The notes below the pieces were generated by a model. It searched no databases and was not told the origin of the DNA. It worked only from the letters and a program-made list of their open reading frames with translations. Both the position numbers and the translations under genes were made by a program. From the NCBI GenBank assembly GCA_910587765.1, contig CAJUNR010000022.1, positions 15,721-79,720 of the forward strand: a stretch of 64,000 bases of DNA. Reading direction: 5' to 3'. Below are positions 34,398-42,166 of this stretch, in pieces; positions within the stretch are counted from its first letter, which is position 1; every line of letters starts with the position of its first letter. This DNA comes from an uncultured Lachnospiraceae bacterium. Lineage in GTDB: Bacteria; Bacillota; Clostridia; Lachnospirales; Lachnospiraceae.

Positions 34398-35453
34398 ATG
34401 AAAAAGAGTTTGGCAGTTCTTTTAATCAGTGCAGTTGCTTTTGGGCTGGCAGCGTGCGGAGGCTCTCCCGCAGCCGGTCAGGACACAACGAAGGCGCCCG
34501 AACCGGCCGCAGAGGAACCGGCAAAGGAAGAGACCGCAAAGACATCCGGAGATAAAATCATCATCAAATGCGGAATCCCTTCTCCCGCGACGAGCATGCA
34601 CGCGGTCGCGCTGAATGCGATGAACGAATATCTGGCGCAGAAGGGACTGGTAGAAATTGAGATCTATACGGACTCCGTTCTCGGTACGGAGAGGGAGCTT
34701 CCGGAGTCGGTCAGCATGGGAACCGTTGAGATGGCGGTGATCGCCTGCTCGCCGCTTGTCAACTATGATCAGTCCTTTTATATGCTGGATTTTCCGTATC
34801 TGGTAAATGACCGTTATAAGGCGCTGGATACGTTAAACGGCGAGGTCGGGCGCAAACTGCTCTCCAAGCTGGAAAGCTCCAATATCTACGGACTTGGATT
34901 CTATGACCAGGGCTTCAGGGAAGTGGAGAATAACATCAGAGCCGTAAACGGTCCTGCGGATATGGCCAACCTGAAACTGCGGACGCTGGAGAGCGATCTG
35001 TTCACCGGATTTTTCTCGTCGATGGGCGCGAATCCGGTCATCATGTCCAACAGTGAGATTATTACTTCTCTTGAACAGGGAACCATCGACGGCGTTGACT
35101 ACACGCTGTCCGCGCTGTATTCCAGCGGGACGTATTCTCTGGTCGACCATCTGGCCGTTACGGATCACATCTTCTCGACGCTGGTGCCGATTATCAACCG
35201 GGATCTGTGGAACGGGTTTTCCGCGGAAGTTCAGGAAGAACTGAACGCGGCCATGGAATACGGACTGGATTATATGAAAGATTATATGCAGGAGCTGGAA
35301 GAGCAGTGCATAGAGACGTTTGAGGAAGAGGGAATTGCGATCACCTATCCGGACAAAGAGGCGTTTAAGGAAGCGACGAGCGGCGTCGCGGACGTATATA
35401 TGGATCGGATTGATCAGGAGCTTTATCAGGAGTTTTTAAAGGCGCTTGAATAA
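34398..35453 (+). CDS. dctP: TRAP transporter solute-binding lipoprotein DctP
   Basis: A 351-residue extracytoplasmic binding protein. A lipoprotein signal ends in GLAAC (Cys about residue 20), followed by a Pro/Glu/Ala-rich linker and the DctP fold. The conserved Arg that binds the carboxylate of the ligand is in MANLKLRTLES (about residue 195). So the ligand is an organic acid; which one cannot be read out. It lies downstream of a PanB-like gene and upstream of the membrane subunits, separated from them by a stem-loop that may give more binding protein than permease. Confidence 0.92.
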   Translation: MKKSLAVLLISAVAFGLAACGGSPAAGQDTTKAPEPAAEEPAKEETAKTSGDKIIIKCGIPSPATSMHAVALNAMNEYLAQKGLVEIEIYTDSVLGTERELPESVSMGTVEMAVIACSPLVNYDQSFYMLDFPYLVNDRYKALDTLNGEVGRKLLSKLESSNIYGLGFYDQGFREVENNIRAVNGPADMANLKLRTLESDLFTGFFSSMGANPVIMSNSEIITSLEQGTIDGVDYTLSALYSSGTYSLVDHLAVTDHIFSTLVPIINRDLWNGFSAEVQEELNAAMEYGLDYMKDYMQELEEQCIETFEEEGIAITYPDKEAFKEATSGVADVYMDRIDQELYQEFLKALE

Positions 35454-35474
35454 CGGGTGCGGGTCTGAAAAATG

Positions 35475-35501
35475 CGCATGCCGCTTTCGGGGCGGCATGC
35501 G
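35475..35501 (+). promoter_or_regulatory. intercistronic stem-loop after dctP
   Basis: CGCATGCCGC and GCGGCATGCG form a 10-bp stem with a 7-nt loop. There is no T run, so it is more likely an mRNA 3'-end stabiliser or partial terminator that raises DctP levels relative to the permease. Confidence 0.6.
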
Positions 35502-35548
35502 GCTTTGAACTTTGCTTCCGGATGGATGTCTTAGATGAGGTATACAAG

Positions 35549-36082
35549 ATGAAAAAAATATCTGATTTGTTCCTTGAACTTGAAAAATATCTGTACTTTC
35601 TGGCGATGGCGGTCCTGCTTTTCTTCGTCTTCATGGCAACGGTCTGCAGGTATTGTCATTTGCCGTGGCCCTACTGGTCGGAAGAGCTTTCCCGCGTTCT
35701 CATGGTATGGCTGGCTCTTCTGGGCGGAGGTTCGCTGGTAAGGACCGGAGAACATTTTACGGTGGACGCGGTGCTCAGCTATATGCCGCGCAGAGGACAG
35801 CAGATCATGCTCCTCGCGGTCTGGCTCATTGTCGAACTGTTCGGAGCCGTGATCACTTATTTCGGCATTGTAAACTGTATCAAAGTGTCGGGCATGGGCC
35901 AGCTCAGTCCGGCGCTGCAGATTCCGATGTGGATGCTGTACGCCGTGGTGCCGCTTACAGGAATCTCCATCTGTATTCAGAGTATACCGTATTACTTTCC
36001 GTTTGTGACCGGAAAGAGGCGCTATGAGTCTGAAACGGACACAGAAAAAGAAAAAATGCAGGAAGGAGGCGGGGAAACATGA
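35549..36082 (+). CDS. dctQ: TRAP transporter small membrane subunit DctQ
   Basis: A protein of about 177 residues with four membrane helices. The DctQ signature WPYWSEELSRVLMVWLALLGGG is followed by RTGEHFTVDAVL. The ATG at 35549 has GAGGT about 10 nt upstream; an ATG at 35522 would add nine residues and lacks a ribosome site. The stop overlaps the DctM start as ATGA. It is needed with DctM for sodium-driven uptake of the DctP-bound acid. Confidence 0.9.
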   Translation: MKKISDLFLELEKYLYFLAMAVLLFFVFMATVCRYCHLPWPYWSEELSRVLMVWLALLGGGSLVRTGEHFTVDAVLSYMPRRGQQIMLLAVWLIVELFGAVITYFGIVNCIKVSGMGQLSPALQIPMWMLYAVVPLTGISICIQSIPYYFPFVTGKRRYESETDTEKEKMQEGGGET

Positions 36083-37371
36083 CAGCGGTACTGGTAATGC
36101 TTGGAAGTTTTCTTATCATTTTGATTCTGGGAGTTCCGATCGGTATCTCAATGGCGATCGCCGGGATGGTTACCATCCTCTCAACCGGGAGCGCGACGTC
36201 TTATTTTCAGGCGCTGGCCCAGAAGATGTATACAGGAATTGACAGCTTTGCGCTGCTTGCGATTCCGTTCTTCCTGCTCGCGGGAAATATTATGAATCAG
36301 GGCGGAATCTCCAAACGGCTGGTCGAGTTTTTCCGGCTGATTCTCAGACGGGTTCCCGCCACAACGGCTGTAATTACAACAATTACATCTGCATTTTTCG
36401 GGGCGCTGACCGGTTCCTCTCCCGCCACGGTGGCGGCAGTCGGAGGAATGACGGTGCCCACGATGCTGAAAAACGGATATACGAAGGAGGACGCCTCCGC
36501 GGTCGCGGCGGCGAGCGGTATTCTCGGGCCGATCATCCCGCCCAGTATTACGATGATTACCTTTGCGGTAACGGCGTCCATCTCGATTTCCACCATGTTT
36601 CTGGCCGGTATCGTCCCCGGACTGATGCTGGCTCTGGGGTTTGTGATTGTGGAGATCCTCTGCCACACGAAATATGAGAAAGGCGAGAAGACAAAATTAC
36701 AGAAGGGCGAGCTTTTCCACGCGTTTAAAAACGCGGTCTGGGCGCTGGGGATGCCGGTGATTATACTGGGAGGAATTTACGGCGGCATCTTCACGCCGAC
36801 GGAGGCGGCGGCCGTGAGCTGCATCTATGCAAGCGTTGTATCGGTTTTCGTTTACAGAGAAGTCCGGCCCGGAGATCTGGTGAAGATGTTTTACGACTCG
36901 GTCAAAAATACGGCGCAGATCATGTTCATTCTCTGCCTTGCGTCGGGTTATGCATGGCTGATGGCGAATTTCGGAATCATCAAAGTGATCTCGGGCGTGA
37001 TTATCGGACTCGGAAACAAATTCCTGATTCTTCTGACGGTCAACGTGATCCTGCTGATTCTCGGATGTTTTATCGATGCGACGTCGATTATTATTCTCGT
37101 CACTCCGATCATGCTTCCGGTGGCGGACACGCTGGGCATTCATTATATCGCGCTTGGCCTGATGATGTGCGTCAATGTGGCCTGCGGAGCGCTGACGCCG
37201 CCGCTGGCGCCGAACCTGTATGTGGCGGGAAACATAGCCGGGACCCGTTCGATTGTCGGCATTACAAAAGCAGTGCTGCCGCTTCTGGCGGTGGCGGTCA
37301 TTGTTCTGCTGATTCTTACGTATGTGCCGGAAACGACGCTGTTTCTTCCGAGAATATTAGGGCTGCTTTAG
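36079..37371 (+). CDS. dctM: TRAP transporter large permease subunit DctM
   Basis: A 430-residue, roughly 12-helix permease. Family blocks: GVPIGISMAIAG, FALLAIPFFLLAGNIMNQGG, GALTGSSPATVAAVGGMTVP, GILGPIIPPSITMI and ALTPPLAPNLYVAGN. With DctP and DctQ it forms a complete TRAP system, so the cluster imports its own substrate. Translationally coupled to dctQ. Confidence 0.95.
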   Translation: MTAVLVMLGSFLIILILGVPIGISMAIAGMVTILSTGSATSYFQALAQKMYTGIDSFALLAIPFFLLAGNIMNQGGISKRLVEFFRLILRRVPATTAVITTITSAFFGALTGSSPATVAAVGGMTVPTMLKNGYTKEDASAVAAASGILGPIIPPSITMITFAVTASISISTMFLAGIVPGLMLALGFVIVEILCHTKYEKGEKTKLQKGELFHAFKNAVWALGMPVIILGGIYGGIFTPTEAAAVSCIYASVVSVFVYREVRPGDLVKMFYDSVKNTAQIMFILCLASGYAWLMANFGIIKVISGVIIGLGNKFLILLTVNVILLILGCFIDATSIIILVTPIMLPVADTLGIHYIALGLMMCVNVACGALTPPLAPNLYVAGNIAGTRSIVGITKAVLPLLAVAVIVLLILTYVPETTLFLPRILGLL

Positions 37372-37393
37372 AGAAAGGAGGCCAGGAATCCAA

Positions 37394-38449
37394 TTGAAAG
37401 TAAAACCGGAAACTTATCAGCAACTGATTCAGACAATCTGCCGGAAGGCCGGGCTGGATGAGGAGGACGCACGGGCAACGGCCGGGATTCTCGTGCGCAA
37501 TGACATGCTGGGCGTGCAGACGCACGGGACGTACCAGCTTCTTACTTACATACACAAGATCAAAGCCGGCGGAATCGATCCCCATGCGAAACCGGAGGTG
37601 ACCGCGGAAGGGCCGGCATATGCGCGCATCGACGCGAAGCACGCGATTGGACCGGTGGGCGGTATGGCCGGCATCCGGAAAGCGATTGAGATCGCCCGGA
37701 AGTGCGGCGTATCCTATGTGGGCGTGTACAACGGATCCCATTACGGCACCAACACCGCGTACGCGCTGGAAGCCGTGAAGGAAAATATGGGCGTCCTCGT
37801 CATGAGCAACACGATTAAGCTTATGGCGGCGCCCGGAAGCAAAGGACCCGTGATCGGCAATTCACCGTTCTGCTTTGCGTTCCCGGCGGGAAAACATCGC
37901 GCGGCGTTTTTTGACATTGCGACCAGCACCGCTGCGTATACCCGGATTCTGCGCGCCCGTGACGACGGTGAAAAACTGCCGGACGGCTGGATCGTGGACG
38001 GGAACGGACGGCCCACGAACGATCCCCACGCGGAAGCCTTCTCTCTGGTACCGTTCGGCGGTCATAAAGGATACGGCATCGCGTTTCTGATCGAGGCGAT
38101 GACCGGCATTCTCTCCGGAGGAGCGATTCTGGGCGAAGTTGAGCAGGACGGAAACCGGAATCTTCCGAATCCGTACTGTGTAAGCCACGCGTTTGTTGTA
38201 TTCGACGTTTCCTCGATTCTCGGCCGGGAACGGTTCGGGGAGAGAATGGATCAGGCCATTGATGAGATTCACGATTCGCCGAAAGCATCCGGGAGCAGCC
38301 GCATCATGGTTCCCGGGGAAATCGAGATGGACAAGTATAAAGAAGCGGAGAAAAACGGACTTGTGCTTGCGGACGATATCGTGGAAAGAGTGGGGAAGCT
38401 CTGCGCGGAATATGAGCTGGACATACAAAGCGCGGCATACGTACCGTAA
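37394..38449 (+). CDS. Ldh2/malate-lactate dehydrogenase family oxidoreductase, copy 1
   Basis: A 351-residue NAD(P)-dependent 2-hydroxyacid dehydrogenase of the MDH/LDH2 fold, unrelated to classical LDH. The catalytic His is in NDMLGVQTHGTYQL. YNGSHYGTNTAYA and FGGHKGYGIAFLIEAMTG are also family blocks. The start is a TTG at 37394 with AAAGGAGG 12 nt upstream; no better start is available. In this cluster it probably oxidises the imported hydroxy acid, for example pantoate to ketopantoate. Other family members act on malate, lactate, ureidoglycolate or sulfolactate, so substrate is inferred. Confidence 0.85.
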   Translation: MKVKPETYQQLIQTICRKAGLDEEDARATAGILVRNDMLGVQTHGTYQLLTYIHKIKAGGIDPHAKPEVTAEGPAYARIDAKHAIGPVGGMAGIRKAIEIARKCGVSYVGVYNGSHYGTNTAYALEAVKENMGVLVMSNTIKLMAAPGSKGPVIGNSPFCFAFPAGKHRAAFFDIATSTAAYTRILRARDDGEKLPDGWIVDGNGRPTNDPHAEAFSLVPFGGHKGYGIAFLIEAMTGILSGGAILGEVEQDGNRNLPNPYCVSHAFVVFDVSSILGRERFGERMDQAIDEIHDSPKASGSSRIMVPGEIEMDKYKEAEKNGLVLADDIVERVGKLCAEYELDIQSAAYVP

Positions 38450-38487
38450 TGGTAAAAAATACAATCGTTTAAAGGAGGAATCATCAG

Positions 38488-39330
38488 ATGGCAAAGAAAA
38501 TTACCGCTTCCGGAATCCGGGCATGCAAACAGTCAGGCAGGAGATTTACCATGATCACCTGTTACGATTTCACAATGGCCAGAATCGTAAACGAGAGCAA
38601 AGTGGATGCGATTCTGGTCGGGGATTCTCTGGGAAATATTATCTACGGTTACAAGTCGACCATTCCGGTGACGCTGGATCAGATGATCCTGGCAACGCAG
38701 GGAGTGGTAAACGGGGCGCCGGACACCTTTGTGGTGGGGGATCTGCCGTTCGGGAGCTATAACGCGAGCGATGAACAGGCGGTCATAAGCGCGACAAGGA
38801 TGATGAAGGAAGGCGGATGCGACTGCGTGAAGCTGGAAGGAGGGCTGAATATGGCGTCCAGAATTGCGGCAATCGTAAAGTCGGGCATTCCGGTCTTCGG
38901 ACATATCGGACTGCTTCCGCAGACTGCCGGAGACGGCATGAGAGTGCAGGGACGGAAGCTGGAGGAAGCGAAAGGGCTCTACGCGGATATAAAAGCGGTG
39001 GAGGCGGCGGGAGCGTTTGCCGTGGTCGCGGAGTGCGTTCCGGTAGAAGTGCTCAGAAGACTCAACGAGGCCGTACAGATACCGGTGTTTGCGGGCGGGA
39101 AGGGCTCCAACAGCAGCGGAAACGGGATGAATCTGTACGATATGTTCGGACTGTTTTCGGATTTCACACCGAGATTCGCCAAGAAATTCGGTGATTACCG
39201 TCAGCAGATGATCGCCGGTCTGAACCGTTTTCATGAAGAGGTTCTGGACGGGACGTACCCTGCGGAAGAGAACAGCTACTACGCGGCGATTGAAGGATTT
39301 GATGAGTTTGTGGACGAAATGGAGCAGTAA
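38488..39330 (+). CDS. PanB-like hydroxymethyltransferase, divergent copy 2
   Basis: A 280-residue second PanB homologue. Conserved parts: LVGDSLGN, VVGDLPFGSY, VKLEGGLNM, HIGLLPQTAGDG and AECVPVEV. Again the IGIGAG loop is changed (IPVFAGGKGSNSSGNG). AAAGGAGG precedes the ATG. It shares the family core with the copy 4 kb upstream but is clearly a different sequence, not a recent duplicate. It lies between the two Ldh2-type genes, which pairs each PanB with a dehydrogenase. The reaction is most likely catabolic removal of a one-carbon unit; biosynthesis is less likely given the context. Confidence 0.82.
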   Translation: MAKKITASGIRACKQSGRRFTMITCYDFTMARIVNESKVDAILVGDSLGNIIYGYKSTIPVTLDQMILATQGVVNGAPDTFVVGDLPFGSYNASDEQAVISATRMMKEGGCDCVKLEGGLNMASRIAAIVKSGIPVFGHIGLLPQTAGDGMRVQGRKLEEAKGLYADIKAVEAAGAFAVVAECVPVEVLRRLNEAVQIPVFAGGKGSNSSGNGMNLYDMFGLFSDFTPRFAKKFGDYRQQMIAGLNRFHEEVLDGTYPAEENSYYAAIEGFDEFVDEMEQ

Positions 39331-39356
39331 CGTCAGGAAAAAGAAGGGATTTTGGT

Positions 39357-40433
39357 ATGTCGGATTATCATTTTAAAAGTACGGTGCGCGTTCCTTTTGA
39401 ACGGGTAAAGGAATGGTCCGCGGAAATTTACGAGAAGATGGGAGTGTCGAAAAGAGACGCCGAAATCATCGCCGACGTTCAGGCGACCGCGGATGTCAGA
39501 GGGGTCTATTCCCATGGCATCCAGCGTTGCGAGACGTATGTGTGGCGTATTCAAAACGGCACGATTGCCCCCGGGGCCGTCCCTGTGATCGACGGCGACG
39601 CAGGCGCGTTCGTGATGGTGGACGGGAGACGGGCCATGGGCCAGATCAGCGCGTTCTACGCGATGCAGACAGCAGTAGAAAGAGCCCGGAAATACGGTTC
39701 GTCTACCGTCACCGTGAAAGGCGGAAACCATTTCGGCACGATGGCGTATTACAGTATGATGGCGGCGAAGGAGCACATGATCGGCATTACGTTCACGCAG
39801 GGGGCCGGAAACAACATTGCGCCGACGGGAGGGAAGGAGCCGGTTCTGGGCAATAATCCGATCGGATATGCGATTCCCGCGTTTTCAAAGCCTCCGGTCG
39901 TCGTGGATATGGCGCTGACGACGGTCGCCATGGGCAAGATATCGATGGCGCAGACGGTGGGCAATTCGATTCCGCTGAACTGGGCGCTTGACAGAGAGGG
40001 AAATCCTACGTCGGATCCGAATCAATGCCATACGCTGCAGCCGATTGCCGGATACAAAGGTTACGGCCTGTCTTTTGCGACCACGCTTCTGACTGCGGTC
40101 CTGTGCGGCGCGCCGTGGGGATATGAACAGAGAGATCTGCTGAGCCGTACGCATAAGTATGCGAACGATCCTCTGGATATCGCGTATACCATGCAGGTGA
40201 TCGATGTGGGGGCGCTGATGGATGCGGAAGCGTTTGAAAAGAGAGTGGACGCGGCCATTGAGGAAATAAAGAGCGTTCCTCTCAGGGAGGGCGTGGAAGA
40301 GATTCTGGTTCCGGGAGAGCCTGAACACAGGACGATGGAACGTCAGATGAGGGAAGGCATCGAGTATCCGGAGGAACTGATCGCGAAAGTCAATCGGCTT
40401 TCGGAGGAAATAGGCGTATCGGCGCTTGTCTGA
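39357..40433 (+). CDS. Ldh2/malate-lactate dehydrogenase family oxidoreductase, copy 2
   Basis: A 358-residue Ldh2-fold dehydrogenase with the catalytic His in TADVRGVYSHGIQRC, then GGNHFGTMAYYSMMAAKEHMIG, GNNPIGYAIP and AGYKGYGLSFATTLLT. It is only distantly similar to copy 1, so the two may act on opposite stereoisomers or on different substrates of the pathway. It is 26 nt from the PanB-like gene upstream and is followed by the aldolase gene. Confidence 0.85.
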   Translation: MSDYHFKSTVRVPFERVKEWSAEIYEKMGVSKRDAEIIADVQATADVRGVYSHGIQRCETYVWRIQNGTIAPGAVPVIDGDAGAFVMVDGRRAMGQISAFYAMQTAVERARKYGSSTVTVKGGNHFGTMAYYSMMAAKEHMIGITFTQGAGNNIAPTGGKEPVLGNNPIGYAIPAFSKPPVVVDMALTTVAMGKISMAQTVGNSIPLNWALDREGNPTSDPNQCHTLQPIAGYKGYGLSFATTLLTAVLCGAPWGYEQRDLLSRTHKYANDPLDIAYTMQVIDVGALMDAEAFEKRVDAAIEEIKSVPLREGVEEILVPGEPEHRTMERQMREGIEYPEELIAKVNRLSEEIGVSALV

Positions 40434-40485
40434 CCCGCCGGTACCGTGTTCGGCAGCCGCAGCCCGAAAAAGGATGGATGGTGCA

Positions 40486-41286
40486 ATGCTGAAAAAGAAT
40501 CTGTTGAAAGAAAAGATGAATCAGGCGCAAAAAGTAATCGGAAGTTTCTTTACCCTGGGTTCCGCCGCCTGTATCGAGATCCTGTCCGGGACGGGGCTTG
40601 ATTTCCTGCTGATTGATACGGAACACGGTCCGTTTGACCTGGAGGATTCTCTGCAGTATGTTATGGCCTGTGAGCTGCACGGAATCACTCCGCTGGTCCG
40701 GGTCAAAGACAGTCAGAGAAATTCGATCTTAAAGATGCTCGATATCGGCGCGATGGGGCTGGTGGTTCCCAATATCAAGAGTGTTGACGAGGTAAAACGA
40801 ACGGTTGAATACGGGAAATTTCCGCCGGTTGGAGAGAGAGGACTCGGTACGGGCAGAAAGGTCTGTTATGGAATGGAGGAAGATTTTCAGGATCTGGACC
40901 GATATTTCGCGTGGGCCAACCGCGAAACGCTGCTGATTCCTCAGTGCGAGACCCGGGAGGCGCTGGACTGTATCGAAGAGATCACGGCGCTTCCGGGCGT
41001 GGACGGCATTTTTATCGGCTCATTTGATCTGTCCGTCTCGCTGGGGATCGCGAAACAGTTTGACTCGGACATGTTTTTGGACGCGGTCAGGCGGATCAGG
41101 GACGCGTGCCATACAAACGGAAAGTTCTGCTGGATTCTCGGCAGGACTGCGGATGCGGCGGCGGATTACCTGAGGACGGGATTTGACGGGATTCTGGCCG
41201 GAGACGCCGGGTTTTTATTTCAGGGCGCCGCGGAGTATGTCCGTTCCGTGAGAGAAGGCCATTGTGAACGAAAACAAAATGATTGA
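40486..41286 (+). CDS. HpcH/HpaI class II aldolase
   Basis: A protein of about 266 residues of the metal-dependent 4-hydroxy-2-oxoacid aldolase family. Catalytic elements: IDTEHGPFD (His), TPLVRVKDSQRN (Arg), PNIKSVDEVKRTVEYGKFPPVGERG, the metal ligand Glu in LIPQCET and Asp in GIFIGSFDLS. The ATG at 40486 follows AAAAAGGA; in-frame starts at 40426 and 40474 are less likely. Such enzymes split 4-hydroxy-2-oxoacids into a 2-oxoacid and an aldehyde. With ketopantoate this would be 2-oxoisovalerate and formaldehyde, the same cut as reverse PanB but free of folate. Confidence 0.85.
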   Translation: MLKKNLLKEKMNQAQKVIGSFFTLGSAACIEILSGTGLDFLLIDTEHGPFDLEDSLQYVMACELHGITPLVRVKDSQRNSILKMLDIGAMGLVVPNIKSVDEVKRTVEYGKFPPVGERGLGTGRKVCYGMEEDFQDLDRYFAWANRETLLIPQCETREALDCIEEITALPGVDGIFIGSFDLSVSLGIAKQFDSDMFLDAVRRIRDACHTNGKFCWILGRTADAAADYLRTGFDGILAGDAGFLFQGAAEYVRSVREGHCERKQND

Positions 41287-41311
41287 CAGCATACTGGAAA
41301 TAAATTAGATT
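41283..41311 (+). promoter_or_regulatory. promoter of iclR-type gene
   Basis: A perfect TTGACA (41283-41288), 17 nt and TAGATT (41306-41311), with the start codon 59 nt later. The regulator and the MFS gene may therefore be transcribed apart from the main operon. The 25-bp palindrome of the main promoter is not repeated here. Confidence 0.6.
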
Positions 41312-41370
41312 AAAATGGAAGTGAAGCTTGAAAGAGTTCCTGAAAATCAAAAAGAAAAAGGCAGTGTGTT

Positions 41371-42162
41371 ATGGAAAAGAAATCACAAACAGAAAAAAAA
41401 GCAATCAATATTCAATCCGTGGAGCGGGCGCTGAATATACTGGAATTTCTCAGCAAAATGCAGAATCCGGTCGGAGTGGCCGAGATCAGTGAAGTGCTCG
41501 GTATCAACCGGACTACAATATACGGTCTTCTGAATACATTGATCACGTCGGACTATGTGATACGCAGCGAGGTAAACGGTAAATATACGATTTCCGGAAA
41601 GATGTACAGTCTGAGCTATACATATCCGAATCGTCTGCCGGTGGTTCGTTTTGCAATGCGGTACATGCAGGAACTGGCGAACCGATACGACATAACGGTG
41701 CACCTGGGCGCTCTGAGTATACGAAATGACGTCCTGCTGGTAAACGCACAGTTCCCGAGCAATATGCAGAATATCCGCAGCGGATCGATCTTTCCTCTGC
41801 ATGCCAGCAGTATGGGGAAGGTGATCCTTTCCTATCTGTCGGAGGAGAAGAGGGAGGCGCTGCTCGAAGCCTGCGACATGAGAGCCTACACCCGTTATAC
41901 GATCACGGACAGAGACGCGCTCCGCGGCGAACTCTCCGCGATACGGGAACAGGGGTATGGGCGCGATATGGAAGAGTATATAGACGGGACTTCCTGCGTT
42001 GCGTTTCCGATTTTTAATGACAAAGACGAGATTGTGGCGGCCATGAGCGTGTCCGGGACGCTGGAACAGATTGATTCCAGGCTGGACGCTATTATTACGG
42101 ACGGCCTGCGCTGCAGCAAGCAGTGCTCTGCAGAAATGGGATGGGGGGTTTATAATCGATAA
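41371..42162 (+). CDS. IclR-family transcriptional regulator
   Basis: A 263-residue regulator: an N-terminal winged helix (SVERALNILEFLSKMQNPVGVAEISEVLGINRTTIYGLLNTL) and a C-terminal GAF-like effector domain (HASSMGKVILSYLSEEKREALL, then GYGRDMEEYIDGTSCVAFPIF). IclR proteins usually sense an organic acid from the pathway they control. Its place at the end of the catabolic genes makes it the likely local regulator. The MFS gene starts 5 nt downstream. Confidence 0.92.
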   Translation: MEKKSQTEKKAINIQSVERALNILEFLSKMQNPVGVAEISEVLGINRTTIYGLLNTLITSDYVIRSEVNGKYTISGKMYSLSYTYPNRLPVVRFAMRYMQELANRYDITVHLGALSIRNDVLLVNAQFPSNMQNIRSGSIFPLHASSMGKVILSYLSEEKREALLEACDMRAYTRYTITDRDALRGELSAIREQGYGRDMEEYIDGTSCVAFPIFNDKDEIVAAMSVSGTLEQIDSRLDAIITDGLRCSKQCSAEMGWGVYNR

Positions 42163-42166
42163 AAAA

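Noticed and set aside
33494..39330. The two PanB-like genes as part of pantothenate biosynthesis
   Set aside because: No panC, panD or panE is nearby, both proteins lack the usual IGIGAG loop, and every neighbour is catabolic or a transporter.
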